From Arthrobotrys musiformis (lineage: Eukaryota > Ascomycota > Orbiliomycetes > Orbiliales > Orbiliaceae): 64,000 nt of DNA. The notes beneath the pieces were generated by a model that worked only from the letters and a program-made list of their open reading frames with translations, ran no database searches and was not told where the DNA came from. The position numbers and the translations under genes are program-made. Position 1 is the stretch's first letter, and the number at the start of each line of letters is the position of its first letter. Shown here one piece after another: positions 1 through 12,390 of the stretch. The stretch lies in the NCBI GenBank assembly GCA_036971715.1, contig JAVHJL010000007.1:2604001-2668000 (forward strand), read 5' to 3'.

Positions 1-447
1 GTTGGATGAAAACGCCAATGGGGACATGCTAGAAATACTTCATAAGACAAAAAATAAAATTCAGATCGAGAAAAAAAGTGTATTATAGAAAAAAAACTCC
101 AATCCCCAAGCCAAGTGATCCAAGCAAACATGTGACTCCCCGAACTTTTTTGTGATTTTCAGCCGTGATAAACAAAAGAAACGCCGATGGTAAGGTAGTA
201 GTTGATTTTTTTTGGTGACATTTGTCCAGGAGTCGTGAATCGAGACCGTTAAACCCCCCCTTCTTCTCCTTGAAGATCAAGTTCGAAAGCGGGGTATCCA
301 ATGCAGTATTAAAAAACAGTGTATATGAACGCCTGTTGTTCTCCCCATGAAAGTGAAAAAGTAATTGTCTTCGGGTATAAGATGTCGGATCGATCGAAAG
401 ATATGAAGCATTAAAGACCCTCCTCCATCTAATTCGAATTCAAATAT
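1..447. other. Gene-free left edge
   Basis: I see no convincing coding region. The stretch lies downstream of the minus-strand Par32-like gene and probably holds its 3' UTR. Short open frames here have no family resemblance. Confidence 0.5.
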
Positions 448-918
448 TTAATGTCGGCCAAAGTTTCGGATCTTGTTGACGATTCTGTCGGCATTGGAAG
501 CAATAGACCGGCTCGAGTAGCCGCTGTGATTCGAGCTTTCCGATACCCTTCGGACTGATCCTTCCAGGCTGACTCTGTCCTCCTCAGCTTCGCTGTCGTG
601 ACCTTCCTCCTCGTGAGGAACGATGTTTCCGGCGCCACCACGGCCAACGGTGTACATTGGAGCGATGGAGTCGCGTCTTAGCTTGTCGCGCTGAAGCTCT
701 TCGTCGAAGGAGAACATGGCACGCTCCGAAGCTGCATGAGCGTTACCGACACCACCGCGACCACCGTAGAATGGACGAGCTTGTGGCTTGATGTCGTGGG
801 ACTTTGCCTTAGGAGCCGCAACTTCAGCAGAGGTAAGCTTGCGGTAGTTTCCGGCGCCGCCAATGCCGGTGTGGTAGTAGGCGGTGTGTGGAGCTGGTTC
901 GTAGGTGGTGAAGCCCAT
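448..918 (-). CDS. Par32-like protein, DUF3602 family
   Basis: Single-exon gene for a 156-residue protein. It carries the hallmark of fungal DUF3602 proteins: repeated glycine-rich boxes of the type GRGGAGN. They appear as GIGGAGN near residue 18, GRGGVGN near 53 and GRGGAGN near 92, each followed by a polar, acidic spacer. The C-terminal third is Ser-rich and ends in a basic tail. In budding yeast the family member Par32/Amu1 is a TORC1-dependent phosphoprotein that restrains ammonium transporters; applying that role here is inference. The family is built from such repeats and is largely disordered, so 156 residues is a normal length. The start is the first ATG in frame with the conserved N-terminal TYEPAPHTAYYHTG segment. 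No intron is needed. The family call is firm and the physiological role is open. Confidence 0.87.
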   Translation of the reverse strand: MGFTTYEPAPHTAYYHTGIGGAGNYRKLTSAEVAAPKAKSHDIKPQARPFYGGRGGVGNAHAASERAMFSFDEELQRDKLRRDSIAPMYTVGRGGAGNIVPHEEEGHDSEAEEDRVSLEGSVRRVSESSNHSGYSSRSIASNADRIVNKIRNFGRH

Positions 919-3900
919 TGTTGATATTGTTATAAAGTTATGTGGGATAGATGCTTGATTGGAATAGAGCTATGAAACTATTAAGCTTTTAACTGTCGAT
1001 GAGGATGTTTTGTTCTCGTAAGAGATATTGAATTCTTGTTGGAAGCTAGATTGATAATCTTGAAGATGCTGATGATGATAAGAAAGAAAGACCAGGTATG
1101 TCCACCAGGAACCCGCTGCTTATATACCAATTTCCATTCCAAGACACCTGGGCTCGATGGCGAGTCCGAAAGTTCATTGCTATGACACATTACTTCATCG
1201 AAATAGCTAGATCGTTAATAATGGGAATGCAAAGAGGGTAGAGGGGCATACGGGAAGAAGCAAAGAAACAAGGCATGACCCTGTCCTAGCGCGCATTTCC
1301 CCAGATTTTCACAGCGGATGTGGCCCGAATGAATTGCTGGTGTGCAGCCTGTCCAACCAGAGTGCCAGAATCCTGCCATGAGCCCCAGCTTTTTTAGCTT
1401 TTGTGGTTTGTTCTTTTTCCTCTCGCTCTTCGCCCTCCCCCTGCGGTTCGGGAAAAAGCAAAAGTCCCAAGGTACAAAATTTTTTTCTTTCTCATGCGGA
1501 TTTTTTTTTTTGAAGAGCGCACCACCGCGCAGGTGATCCAACCTTAACGCTGGGCTGGCACCATTCGGACCGTCTTTGCTTTTGGTGCCAGCTAAATTGG
1601 GGATGCCGTGTGATGTCGTCTTTGGGCGTCTCAATGATGTATGTTGCAGCCCCGTGGCCTCCTCTTTTGTCTGAGGTAAAAAAAAATTTTCCTCGGGGTT
1701 CCTCTGGGATGAGCAAAAGCTTCCTTCGGTAAGCAGTCCCAACAGCCTGGAATGGAAGTATTATGTAAAGCTCTCACTTCACAGTTATTACCCGGGAACG
1801 AGCTTCTCGTTTCTGACTGGCCTGTCGACCGTCTCTGGGCGTAATAGACGATGAGAATTTGCTGCTATATTTGCGGTTCTTGAGCGGTAGCTGCCCGGCC
1901 GTCAACCGGAGAGGGGCACGTGGTGCCTGACCTCACACAATTTTTTTTCTCGAACAAACGACGACTCCGGTTTTGTTCTTTTTGTGTGTGTTTCTGTTCT
2001 GCTGGAGCTCAATAGTCCAGAATCGTTGAAGCCCGAAAGACATCGATTCACGATGCAACAGTCCGGCCGGGTGAAACGGACCAAAGTTTGTACGTAGGAG
2101 TCACCCGCTTAGCAGACGTCAACCACGCAAAAAATTAAAAACGCGGTTTTTTCAATCGGAGATGCTGTGAACCCATTCCTGTCGACACTATGCCCAGCCG
2201 TCGACAAGACAATGCGAGAGCTCAAGGGGAGAGTGGTTACGCAAAAACCCCGAATTCACCGCCTCAGTCGAAAGAGGGATCCACGAATTCCAATTTCCCG
2301 TGGAGTTGGGAGTCGTTTCATGTCTAAGTGGTACAAAAATATAATACTTTCAGCATACCGAAACGTAACAGTAATATCGCCATTCCTTGACGCAATACGA
2401 AGGTGTTTCCTCATCATGAACGCATATGTCTACGGGCAAAGCAAGGCAAGGCAAAGGCAAGGCAGGGCAAAGAAGGTATGGTTAGAGTAAGAAATAAAGC
2501 TGTTGTAGATGCCTTTCCCGGGGAATATTACGTTATACCTTCGCATGGAATTTGCTCCCCCCGGCAGCCTCCGACTGAGCCGATGCCGTGTCAGGGGGAG
2601 GGCCCCTTCGTAAGCTTCGAAAGGAATGGCCAATGGACACGGTCAGGTGGTTCTAGACGCAATCCGAAAAGATGTCCTCTTACCTAAAAATTGGCTAAAA
2701 ACAACCCAGAAACAGTGGTACTCATTCGAGACGCCGATTCTTGGAACCAGCTTCCCTCCTGGCCCAGCTGGCCCTACGGCTGCGTAACCACTTTTTCCCA
2801 GCCCAGCCCAAGCTTTCTGGTGGTTTGTGTGAGTGGAGCCGTCTCCGCGGAGTCTGATTGGGGCACAAGCTGTGGAACGAAGAGAGCTCGCCTGGTTAGC
2901 TTACACAGACCAGAAAAAAATAGGCATTTCTATTACCCCCATTTTATCAAATCGTAATTGACATAAAGACCGTAAATTGCCCCCTTTTTGGTTGTCTCTT
3001 GCCAGGCCTTTCGACCGCTTTCTTGGTAAATTCCTCAAGTTTTCCCCCTCATTCTTTTTGGAAAAGGAAAAAAAGAACTCTGGCCGGGTTTGGGTGATCA
3101 GAATAGAAATTAACGACCCCCCGAAACACGGAATTCGAATCGAATCATGTCACGATGGGGTAATTGTTTTCAAGGGCTTTAAATTTCTTAATTCTTACGA
3201 GCCAACCAGCGTCGAGGCTGCCGCTGTCCGTTCCAATGGCGATATTTCACTGGTGCATTTCGACAACAGGTGCAACACATCGCCTCCAATGAGCTCCCGC
3301 CACCAAACCCGTTTCATATATCTGGCTTAGATCTATACTATAGACGTGGTTCCGTATATTGACCTGACTCCTCGTCCTTTGTAACACTGACCCCATGCGT
3401 GTCCTCCATCTACACGGTTAAAATACAAAACCTCCGAAGGCCGAGATCACATCACATCACATCTCACTCCTCGATTTATGCATATTTTGTTTTATTTTTT
3501 TTCGGGCTAGCGTTTAATTGCGCATTTGCATCGATTTGCCGTGATCGTATTCGTGTCGGCTTTGACGCTCGGTATATCTATAGATCTATAGACGGTACGT
3601 ATCCGTATGGCTATGAAATATGCAACAAGCATTGCTTTCGATCCTTGAGACTGTTCTCGGATATCTATTACTTGAGAAATAACTCAACCCCATCGGCCAT
3701 CATGCTCTCGATCGAATGGTAGTTATTACCATCGACCCCAATGTAAACTAATTCGTAACCCCGCTGGAATTCTTGTGCTTGCACGATCGTCATCACATAT
3801 TGCGGCATCAATTTGTTTTTCTGAAAACAAAATCTTCCAGAATTCCACTCAAAACTCCGGTCCGGAACCCTGGGAGGAACAAACAATGTAAATCGTGAAT

Positions 3901-5412
3901 CCAAAACTCTTGGTGTTTCTCCACATTTCTTTCCCAAAAAAATTATTCTCGAAATGAAAAAAGATCCACAAATTCTGCTGTCAGTAAAAATGCATCGGCG
4001 TGATCCCGTCGCATTAGCTCAAAAAGGTCCGACATCGACGCGAAACAGTTTAAACTCATGGTGCTCCACTTGGTTGAAAAAAAAAGTTTTTGGCGCAGCT
4101 CCGCCAGAGGTAAGGCTAACCCTAATCAGGGCGTTTCCCCAGATTCTTTTTCCACGGGTGGATCCATGGGATCAAATTCCCCCTTTTACGGACCTGTCGT
4201 TCTATTCTTCTCGACGGTGATGACTTTCTTTTTTTCCCTTGGAGACGATGGGCAGCTGAGCGCTCTTCTTTTCGGTTAAACGCTGCGCTGGAAGGGCTGT
4301 CAGATCCCATCCACCAGCTCACGCAGCCGCGGCGTAAGGCCAAAAAAGAGGCAGCAGCGCAACCGGTTAGTCTGCCAACCACCAGCGAGACTTCTTGGAA
4401 GCGAGTAAAAGGTAAACGTAAACCCCGAACCCTCTTTTAAATTTTTTTAAAACTTCCCAAATTAAAGAGAACAATCGCCGAACAAATCCTTCTCCCTCCA
4501 GAAAAATTTCCATATTTCGCGGATGAGAGCTCCAAAAACTCAAGATGATGCTCATGATGAAAAATTTTGAACCTCATGACCAAAATGACAGCCTCAGAGG
4601 AGCATTATGATCTCACCGAGCGCGACAGAATGATGACTTTCGAAACTGAATGCGATGGGAAATTTTCCAAAATATCACCTTGGCGGCGCCTTTGGGCCCT
4701 TTCGTAATTTTAGGCCGACAATGCCATATGCCATCCGGTAAAATATAGCATTATGATCACAGGGAAATTTTTTCTTAACAATAAGAAAACAAAAAAAAAA
4801 ACAAGTCATCATCGTCTCACTTTGCGTGATCACTACACATCAATAAATGTCTATGGTTCGGAATATCTCCACCGGACACACCGGCTACAATACCATTACT
4901 CGTAATCCAATCACTTACCCACATTCACCACAGAAACTTCAAAAAAGTCATCAGATCCACATGGTGTGAAAACATGCATGGATTACACTATTTCATCGAT
5001 TCCCCTTTTTGGCTGTTTAACCGTCCGAAACCACATTCGTGTCACTCGGTCTGGACGTCCAGCGAAGCAATGCTTTAGTTAACGCCATAGCACGATATCG
5101 ATACGAGATGTGATAATGCAAAATACGCTGCAGGGTGCATTACCCCAGAATTTCACAACCCTTCCTCCTCCTCCTCCTCCTTCCTCCCGAAAAAATTCAC
5201 ATTTTAACTAAACTACCTACAGTTTAGTTACTTTTATAATATACTTCTCCTGACTCGGATCCCGTTGGCAGTTTAGCTTTTTACTACTCCGGTTTACTTA
5301 CACCGAACAAACAAGTTTAACCTCGCTAAAACTGAAGCTTTTTGGATAATCACATCTTCAAAACGGACATACCGCGGTGCTGTGACCCTATACCGCAACA
5401 ACAGCGCGGAGA
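919..5412. other. Long intergenic stretch, no gene recognised
   Basis: About 4.5 kb separates the Par32-like gene from the tRNA. The part next to 918 should hold that gene's promoter and 5' leader. The rest contains many overlapping short open frames on both strands, the longest being 175 codons at 1215-1742 on minus. None has recognisable motifs, and they are rich in Lys/Phe codons from A/T runs. A GGCAA-type pentanucleotide repeat lies at 2435-2471 and a short TCC run near 5161-5180. I see no transposase or reverse transcriptase motif. Confidence 0.5.
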
Positions 5413-5494
5413 GCCCTCTTAGCTCAATCGGAAGAGCGCCAGACTTTTAACCAGGATAATCTGGCGGTCGTGAGTTCGAGCCTCACAGAGGGCG
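5413..5494 (+). tRNA. tRNA-Lys(UUU) with 9-nt intron
   Basis: The cloverleaf can be drawn by eye. The acceptor arm pairs 5413-5419 (GCCCTCT) with 5487-5493 (AGAGGGC). The D stem is GCTC/GAGC, the anticodon stem CCAGA (5439-5443) pairs with TCTGG (5460-5464), and the T arm is GTGAG-TTCGAGC-CTCAC. The anticodon is TTT at 5446-5448, read as lysine. The anticodon loop is interrupted one base 3' of the anticodon, the canonical eukaryotic position, by a 9-nt intron at 5450-5458. With the intron removed the loop is CTTTTAA. A T-run at 5549-5562, about 55 nt downstream, is a candidate RNA polymerase III terminator. Confidence 0.95.
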
Positions 5495-7080
5495 TAAGCG
5501 TCTTGAAGTTGTGAAGTTTCGGATCGGAAACGATACGGAACTTGTATTTTTTTTTTTTTTTTGGTTTTGGGAAGGTGGTGTTAAGTGGGGATGTTAACAT
5601 GTTGGGTGTTAGTCATTGTTGGGGATTTTCAATTGAGCTAACGGATATCCTAATTTTTTTTATACAAATCCGGATGGGTAGGCACTAGGGACTAAGGTCG
5701 TATCTGCCTTAGATCGTGGATTATATCTGTTTCGTAATATACGGGTTCGAAATCTGGGGAACCATGAGCATCTACACATCCCTAGCTATAGGTTTCCAGG
5801 CAGCTACTCGAGCACTCGTATCCATCCACGAGGGATAAAAAGCTTAGCAATCCCAATCAAGAAAACCATCTCCTTTAAGCAGGTAACAAATCCATCTCCC
5901 TGACCGATCTACAGGAGAATTGAACCAAACATGCGGCTGGATATCGTACCCAAGGCAAATGCAAAGCTCCAGCCTTAAGCCTGCATTGGACGGAATATAC
6001 CAAACCAATCCCCGATTCTAACCACCCCTCCCGCTTCCGCTGTCTTTCGAGTAATCCTTACCTAACAGATTCCCATGGATTCCCGTCCGTATATGCATGT
6101 ACGAAAGCTTAGCACGGGTCAGCTGGGCGGACTCACTTTCGAATTGGGAGCTGCAAGCAGACGCGGCTAGCTGGCTGCAAGGACGGTTCGAAAATCAAAA
6201 TACCACAGATCGCAACGCGGAGCTTTCTAGCACTTTGATTGTTTGTGTGACGTGGATATTGAGCCTGGGTTATCGAGTTGGTTACACATGTAGGATTCTT
6301 CATCTGGGTAGTTACCTATCTAGGAACTAAGCCTCTAGCAATGCCTTGCATATATGAGCTATAAGGTACTTACTGTATAGGATATAAATCAACTTCAATT
6401 GAATATCGATTGGCTGCCCGACATCGATCCGATGCTAGAATATAAACACAGGTAATAAATTTAATTTCTAACGAGGCCAGTGTATCCTGTGCTATCTCTT
6501 GAACCGTACATACCCTTACATTTGCAAACCAAATTAAAAGCTAGGTTATCTGTAAAAATTTATTAATACCGCTTCATAGCCAATAGTACCCGTATACCCT
6601 CATATTACCTCCGCTCCGGTTTTCAACGGAGCCTATCGGGGGGCTCAACCAATTGTCGCAATCGGTACAAATCCCGAAATATACTTTTTGTAAAAAGCGG
6701 CTCTGGCGCAGTGCACATATAAACCAGGTCGGAAAGGAATATTCGAACCCTTGGTATACCATCATGATGTCTATTTTAATGCTGTACATATCAAATCCAT
6801 ATCTTCTGCAAGGGTTCAAAAATCCTTTGTACCCGTTTTAGACAGCCTGTCGGCTGCACTTTTGGCCGGGCCCCAAGACGCGTCTACAGCTACAGCGCGT
6901 GGTAATGCCATATATAATCTCTAACCCGAATTCTACAACTCCGATGGTAGTTACACATCCACGTTTGTCTCAGACCAAACGCCGCGAAGTTCGTTGAAAT
7001 ATATCGATACATCTCTAAAAACGAGACTACGCATATCTAACAATCGAAGGTGGCATAACCCCCCCAATAACCCCTAAAGA
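5495..7080. other. Intergenic, no gene recognised
   Basis: This lies between the tRNA and the DUF4246 gene. It holds a T-run near 5549-5562 suited to Pol III termination and only short open frames without family features (for example 77 codons at 6097-6330). The last 100-200 bases should hold the promoter of the gene starting at 7081. Confidence 0.5.
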
Positions 7081-9019
7081 ATGTCCGACCTCTCAAGCCC
7101 CTCATACCCCCACCCCCTCTGCTCCACATGCCGTCCCCCGCAACTCCCCTACCACGACCTCATCCTCCGCCGCTTCACAGAATCAATCCGTAACCGAAAG
7201 AACTGGACAAAACTCCTCAAAAACCGTCGTAGGATGTCAAAGCTCATCCAAAAGGCAGCGTATGAAGATGCCTGTGCATTTTCTCGGGGAAGTGCTATGG
7301 ATATCATATGCCCCGTCTGGGATGGCGAGGATGTGAGATTTGTAATTGAGGAGTTGGAAGGGTGCGCGGGGTATGTTGAAATGTTAAGGGAGGGGGGGTG
7401 TCTTATTGAACCGGATGTTGAGGGGGTTTGGAGGTGCGATGGGGTTGATGAAGAGCTGAGGAGGAGACTCGAAGAAGGTTGGTGGTAATATAATATAATC
7501 ATATCCTCACAGATTGGTAATGACTTCATGAAGCAATCTCCATGCTGGAAGACGAGTCCAACAAAGATACCGTCCAAGACCCCGTCCACCCTTCCTGGTG
7601 GCCAATAATCTACAACCACACCCTCACCAACACCGGTTCACCCATCAAAGCACCCCGACAAACCTCATCAAACTCGTCAATCAATTTCTGCTGGCTGCCC
7701 TCAGAATTCACCGTCGCGGCAGATGGTAAAACCAAAATCTCATCGTACATAAATAATCTCTCCCGTCCCGAGGAAAAGGAAAGGCTGTATCCGTTGATCG
7801 AAGAAATCTTCACGGCTTTCGTACCTCTGTTCAACCACGTTCTCGCGGAGTTAGTAAGACCTGATGTTATCAAAACCACCGCTGGGGTTTCGGAGCCGGA
7901 CTACGGACCGGATCATGGGGATCAGTTCAGCCACGTTTCCCGTCTCCCTATGAAGGAATTTAAACGAACCTGGCGGGGCATTATCAAAACCTACGAGAAT
8001 GGTGAAGAGATACCGAGTGGGTTTAGGGGTGGGATGGAATACAATGGTATAAAGCCGTGCGAGGGTGACGGTGACGCGAGCGATGGTGGGTTCGGGAGCT
8101 GTAATTACTCAGAAGAAGAAGAAGAAGAAGAAGAAGAAGAAGAAGAAGAAGAAGAAGAAGAAGAAGAAGAAGAAGAAGAAGGAGAAGAAGGAGAAGAAGG
8201 AGAAGAAGGAGAAGAAGGAGAAGAAGGAGAAGAAGAAGAATGGGGTATATTCACCCACCCACCCGGCATTCTCGATCACAAAACCTGCGATATCCGGGAC
8301 ATCGGATCTGTCATCCCCTCTAACAAATGGCTCCCTCCAACCATAACCCCCCAAATAAGCCTCCACAGCAAAACCATCAACGTCATCATGAAAATAACCA
8401 GTATATTCCTCACGCCCGAGCACCCCGTATTCCCACCTAGTGACCGCGCACCCTTCCCTGGCGGTGTCGATTGGCGGTGTAGTGGACGAAGGGTCCATAC
8501 ATCCAAATCCTAATCGATGAAATACCAAAGCTAAAAATACCCCAGAACGAACGTATCGTTGCAACAGGAATATACATTTACTCCCAACAAAACCTCACAG
8601 AAACCTCCCTCCCCTTCGCCCGTCACGTCTTTCCACGAAACAATTACAGACCCTTCCAAAAGATCGGTGAAACGGTACTAAAGCAAAACCGCCTGATAGT
8701 TTACCCAAACGCCCACTTCCACACCCAACCCCGTCTACGCCTGAAAGACCCCTCCCTCTCCGGCCACCAAAAGTTCATAACCTTCCACCTCTGCGACCCT
8801 TCCCATTCAATCCCCACCACGAGGACAGTAGCACCGCAACAACCCCACCACCGCGCTGACGTTGAAGAAGCACTCAAGGAGGGGATATGGGGTACCCTTC
8901 CGGTTGAGATCTTTGAATTGATATTGAGCCACCTGCCGGAAGCAATCAGTGTCAAGAAGGCGGAAGAGTACAAAAGCGTCATGTTTCGGTGGGAGTGGTA
9001 TGAATTTAAGAGGGAGTGA
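7081..9019 (+). CDS. DUF4246 family protein with poly-Glu insert
   Basis: Three-exon model: 7081-7477, 7534-8492, 8546-9019, giving 609 residues in one frame. DUF4246 landmarks occur in order. The N-terminal segment is IRNRKNW...KLIQKAAYEDA. A VHPSWWPIIYN block starts near residue 150. SYINNLSRPEEKERLYPLIE is followed by PLFNHVLAEL. VIMKITSIFLTPEHP leads to NERIVATGIYIYSQQNLT and then to FHLCDPSH...VAPQQ near the C-terminus. The biochemical function of the family is not established as far as I know. Two things are odd. A GAA/GGA microsatellite encodes a Glu-rich run at about residues 326-368. The usual WHVEG-type motif before NERI reads WRCSG (446-450). The second intron's donor (GTCCAT) is poor but gives the family-length junction; a frameshift near 8480 in a decaying gene is the alternative. 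Family certain, integrity less so. Confidence 0.82.
8112..8240 (+). repeat. GAA/GGAGAA microsatellite in CDS
   Basis: An uninterrupted run of GAA codons passes into repeated GGA-GAA-GAA units. It encodes a poly-Glu tract followed by GEE repeats inside the DUF4246 protein. The length is a multiple of three, so the frame is kept. A tract this pure is expected to vary in length between strains. Confidence 0.95.
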
Positions 9020-9435
9020 AGTCATTTTGACGGGCATGATTGTAAGTTTGTATAGACCGCCTATTAATTCACTAATACATATACTGGTCTCGAGTGTAGT
9101 AATTGATCGTTTTTATTTTCGAACTTGATATTCAAGACGTTCAATGATTATGAAATTAACTGAGCAGTAATGGTAAGGTAAGGTAAGGTAATGGTAAAGT
9201 AATATACACTATCCAAGTAAAAGCGCCCTCGCGCAGCAAAAAGAAGACTCGTGATCCTCCATCCCATCTCCATCAATCAGACGGACCTAACGTCTTCTCG
9301 CATCAAGTTGGTTCTTAAGATAAACGAGACCTAAATATTCAAAATTAGCATATCCCCGTACCGCCTCATGTCAATATAAATAAATATAAGAAAATATAAC
9401 AAAGGAAACCCACCCCCACCATCCACTCAAAGCCA
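9020..9435. other. Convergent 3' intergenic spacer
   Basis: 416 bases lie between the 3' ends of the DUF4246 gene (+) and the aldehyde dehydrogenase gene (-). The spacer should hold both 3' UTRs. A GGTAA pentamer is repeated at about 9172-9190. I see nothing else. Confidence 0.6.
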
Positions 9436-11350
9436 CTAAGAAAGAAAGGAAAAAGGAAATAAATAAACTCGAAGGAAAAATACCATACCAAGTACAGTCG
9501 CAACATACTTCACAACCACAGTCTTCCTATCCCCGCCTCCGAGGGTCAGTAACCATCCAAACCAACTAACCCTCGCCTTCCCATCTCGGCTAAAACTCGG
9601 TTTCTTCTCGAGTAGCATACGATACTGCGAGAGTTTGCTGGGGAGGTATGGGGGATAACGGGCATCGAGGATGGCTTCGAACCAGCCGCCGGCTTGGCGG
9701 ACTGTGGTTCTGTGGTGGGAAAAGGCGTCGAAGCCGAATTTATCTTTTTTTATCTATTAGTTATGTTTTGTTAAAAGAAAGGAGGGGGAGAGGTACCTCT
9801 GTAGTTGCCCATGCCGGACTCGCCGACACCACCGAAGGCGAGCTTGTGGGATGCGCCGTGCCAGATGGTGCTACTCATGTCAGTTTATTACTTTGATAGA
9901 TGATTAATATGATAAGACTTACTCGTTGACCGTTGCACCACCCGACCTCGTATGACCCAAGACTAATCCAACCGTCAGCACATCTCACCTACTATCATAA
10001 TCACTAAAAAGTGACATAAGAAAACGGTTAACTTACTATAATCCGCCTCCTTCTTATCCGTTGTAAACGTATACAACGCCAACGGCGTGTCACTAACCCG
10101 ATTCACAAACTCAATCGCCTCCTCCAAATCATCGATAACAATATACGGCAGCACCGGTCCAAAAATCTCATCCTTCATCAAAGCATCATGCTCATCTTTA
10201 ACTTTAACCACCGTCAACCCGATGAACTTCTCCGACGCATCGGTTTCCCCTCCAATCTTGATTTCTCCGGAAGAAGACTCGATAAGCGATTTTATTCGCT
10301 GGAAGTGGCGGTCGTTGACGATTCTTGGGTAATCCGGCGAGGCCTTGATTCCGTTTGGGTAGAATTTTTGCCAGGTGGATTGGAGGGTGGAGATGAATTC
10401 TGCCTCCTTGGAGGAGGGGACGATGACGTAGTCGGGACTCAAACAGACTTGTCCGGCGTTCAAGGCTTTGCCCCAGCAGATGCGGCGAGCGGCGATTTTG
10501 ATATCCGCGTTCTTGGTGATGACGACGGGGTTCAGTCCTCCTCTGTCCATCCATTAGTATTTAATCCCGAAAAATGTATAATAATGTATACAATATAGAG
10601 GGAATATGGACATACAGCTCGAGAATGGTAGGCGTCAAATGCTTGGCCGCAGCAGTAGCCACAATCCTGCCAACAACACCATTGCCCGTATAACAGATCT
10701 TGTCAAACTTCTGTTCTAACAGGGTGGTGGTCTCGGGGATGGCACCGTTGATGACGGCGAATGCATCCGGATCGAGGGAGTCCTGAATGATCTTTGTGAG
10801 GACTGTGGCCGAGGCCGTTGAGATCTCCGAGGGCTTTATGACCACGCAGTTACCCGCAGCGATGGCGCCGAGGAGCGGGCCGATTGTGAGCTGGAAGGGG
10901 TAGTTGTACGCCCTTTATCACCATCATTAGCATATGATATATGATATATAAAATAGTATAGAGGGGGGTATGAGGGTACCCAATGATGAGGACAACGCCA
11001 AGAGGCTCCTTGCGAATGGTCGGGCTGCCGGCCTTGCTCAGCAGGTCGGCCGTAACGGGGACCTCCTTCACCCAGCTGTCGATATCCCCCAAAGCATCGA
11101 TGATGGCGTTCTTCAGCCAGATGCCGTCGCTCTGCAGAGCCTCGTGTTCGGACTTGTGCAGGTCCTGCCACAGGGCAGCGGCGATGGAGGCCTCGTTGTC
11201 GTGGAGCCCCCACCACAGCTTGCGAAGCTGCTGTTTGCGCCATTCGACGGGGCGGGTTTTGTGCGACTGGAAGGTTTTGCGGAGGGCGGCGATGGTGGTT
11301 GGGATGGCAGCGACGGCGGTTGCTGGGGGGGCGGGGATTGTTTTCGACAT
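9436..11350 (-). CDS. Fatty aldehyde dehydrogenase, Hfd1/ALDH3-like
   Basis: Six-exon model on minus: 11350-10980, 10912-10616, 10542-10037, 9962-9923, 9873-9797, 9743-9436; 532 residues. It oxidises aldehydes to acids with NAD(P)+. Visible motifs are AYNYPFQLTIGPLLGAIAAGN, the general-base Glu222 in TILELGG, the nucleophile Cys256 in NAGQVCLSPDY, EIFGPVLP, RSGGATVN and FGGVGESGMG. The C-terminus ends in a hydrophobic stretch (VVVKYVATVLGMVFFLRVYL), as in membrane-anchored class-3 enzymes. Yeast Hfd1 is a mitochondrial/lipid-droplet enzyme that handles hexadecenal and 4-hydroxybenzaldehyde (coenzyme Q precursor); assigning those substrates here is inference from class and tail. All introns are 49-75 nt and phase-consistent, and the small 40- and 77-nt exons are supported by conserved residues. 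The tail could instead be shortened by a further intron at GTATGG. Confidence 0.92.
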
Positions 11351-12390
11351 TTTGGTATTCTTTCCTATTACGACTGTTTCCTCCTACTTTTGATTGTTGA
11401 TATGGGGACCGGGGGACTATGTGTATATACTTGTATATCCCAGCGACGGAGGTTGAGTGGCGTTGATGATTAATATAATACACAGACAGCCTATACGCAC
11501 AGGAGGAAGAGAGAGAGAGGGAGGGAGAGGAAGAAGAAGGAAGGGATGACGATGATATAAGTATTAGCTCAGAGTTAGGTAGGTACTTAGTTTCCCCGGA
11601 TACGCAATTAATATGTATTATATGAGATAAGATAAACTCTGATTAGTGACAGCGGTGCCAGGAATGTAACCATGCAGGCGGTTTAAACCGAGGCTTCTGT
11701 CGACGTTACACAGCTCCTTCCTCTTCCAACTGACGACTGCCACTCGGTCAACGCGGTTTTCTTTGGTATTTTATATCTCAGAAAGAATCACCCGCCGGAC
11801 ACGGCCCCTTTCTATCCCCGCCCACAATTTGTATTCAAAGCGGCCCGAGTGGCCAGCGGGGGCGGTGGAGTTTAGGTTTAGGCCGATTACTCTACCTGAT
11901 ACTCTATGCCATATTATACGAGCGAATGGAGGCGGGTTTGCGAACGTCTGGAGCGAACGGGGATGATATTGGGGTTAGCGCCATCACATGCCTGAGAATC
12001 GCCCCAGTTTCCCGTCTTAGCGAACGAACCCGGTTTGGTTGGACTGTTGGTTTGTTCCGTTCGTATGCCTTGTCCCCAATCGGTCCCAATACGATATTTG
12101 GCCTATATGCGGGGATGCTAGCATACGCTGGCATGACTAGTGATCGCGCCGTGTGGAGTACTTATATGCATGCATATGAACCCTCTTGTCGTCGTCAGCG
12201 GCCGAATATACGGATAATATATAATTCGATTCTAATCAATCGCTGCTTGTGTTTGCTGACTACGCCGTGCTGACTGTTGTCTCGCTGCGACCGAGGTCTA
12301 GAACGTCCATGTCGTATCATATCATATCATATCACATCATCATATCGTACACCACAACTACTATCTCCGTAGACGGACTAAAATATTATA
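11351..12390. other. Promoter region of the ALDH gene and RRP4 3' flank
   Basis: About 1 kb lies between the ALDH start and the RRP4 stop, two genes in tandem on minus. There is a GA-rich purine stretch near 11500-11545 and an imperfect ATATC array at 12315-12343. The open frames at 11763-12273 show no recognisable product. Confidence 0.5.
12315..12343. repeat. ATATC pentanucleotide repeat
   Basis: Four to five near-perfect copies of a TATCA/ATATC unit lie in the 3' flank of RRP4. This is a simple microsatellite. Confidence 0.8.

Noticed and set aside
1215..1742. 175-codon minus-strand frame
   Set aside because: Lys/Phe/Pro-rich low-complexity translation of A/T runs, a competing frame on plus, and no family features.
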